This document shows, in pieces, positions 7,275-7,383 of a stretch of DNA of 7,383 nt (within the stretch, counting starts at the first letter, position 1; every line of letters starts with the position of its first letter). Source of the stretch: Candidatus Zhuqueibacterota bacterium (GTDB lineage: Bacteria > SM23-31). The notes beneath the pieces are model-generated. The model was not told the origin of the DNA. It ran no database searches and saw only the letters and a program-made list of their open reading frames with translations. Location: NCBI GenBank assembly GCA_022562855.1, contig JADFON010000082.1:1-7383 (forward strand), read 5' to 3'. A program made the translations under genes and the position numbers.

Positions 7275-7383
7275 AGTCAGTCTCTTATTTTAAAAAAACG
7301 CCCTCAAAGATTAGTTTTAATTTGCAGCTTGATTAAATCGAAAGTTTTTCTAAAATTATTCTTATTAAATCCGGTTAATTAGT
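7275..7383. other. AT-rich region upstream of the thioesterase gene
   Basis: These 109 bases hold no open frame of note. On the minus strand they carry a T-tract (GAGGGCG followed by seven T) about 20-30 bases before the thioesterase start. I found no stem that would make it an intrinsic terminator and no convincing promoter. The cluster's promoter may lie here or beyond the right edge. Confidence 0.4.

Noticed and set aside
7282-7300. T-tract after GAGGGCG on the minus strand as an intrinsic terminator
   Set aside because: No matching inverted repeat is found directly upstream, so there is no stem to support termination.

Overview
The window looks like chromosome from a Gram-negative bacterium of the Bacteroidota/FCB superphylum (Ignavibacteria, Calditrichota, Marinimicrobia or KSB1-like lineages are all possible; I cannot place it more exactly). 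Three points support this. Three consecutive genes encode large exported proteins of outer-membrane type: a helix-hairpin-helix/barrel protein, a lipoprotein, and a barrel with an N-terminal WNPANL motif. Almost no gene has a Shine-Dalgarno sequence. Two genes appear to start with GTG or TTG. By eye the base composition is moderate and slightly AT-rich, and nothing suggests a mobile element.

Layout: all five genes lie on the minus strand, so transcription runs from right to left. In transcription order they are: a 4HBT/YbgC-type hotdog acyl-CoA thioesterase (7274-6813); a 670-residue secreted protein with a ComEA-like helix-hairpin-helix module in front of a predicted outer-membrane beta-barrel (6754-4742); a large beta-rich lipoprotein with a repeated internal module (4654-2498); a 447-residue outer-membrane barrel of the DUF5723/TraF/PorV-like kind (2456-1113); and the N-terminal 365 codons of an ADP-forming acyl-CoA synthetase (acetate--CoA ligase type) that runs off the left edge (1095-1). 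The gaps are 58, 87, 41 and 17 bases, so one transcription unit is plausible, with possible internal promoters. No clear hairpin terminator was seen.

How they work together: the three middle proteins probably all reside in the cell envelope and may form one surface or outer-membrane assembly, but no sequence motif proves a shared function. The flanking enzymes both act on CoA thioesters (one hydrolyses them; the other interconverts acyl-CoA plus ADP and phosphate with acid plus ATP). The operon may therefore simply mix housekeeping CoA metabolism with envelope genes. The plus-strand open frames are antisense shadows of these genes. I found no RNA gene, CRISPR array, insertion sequence or attachment site. 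The least explained parts are the repeat-built lipoprotein and the HhH-barrel protein.
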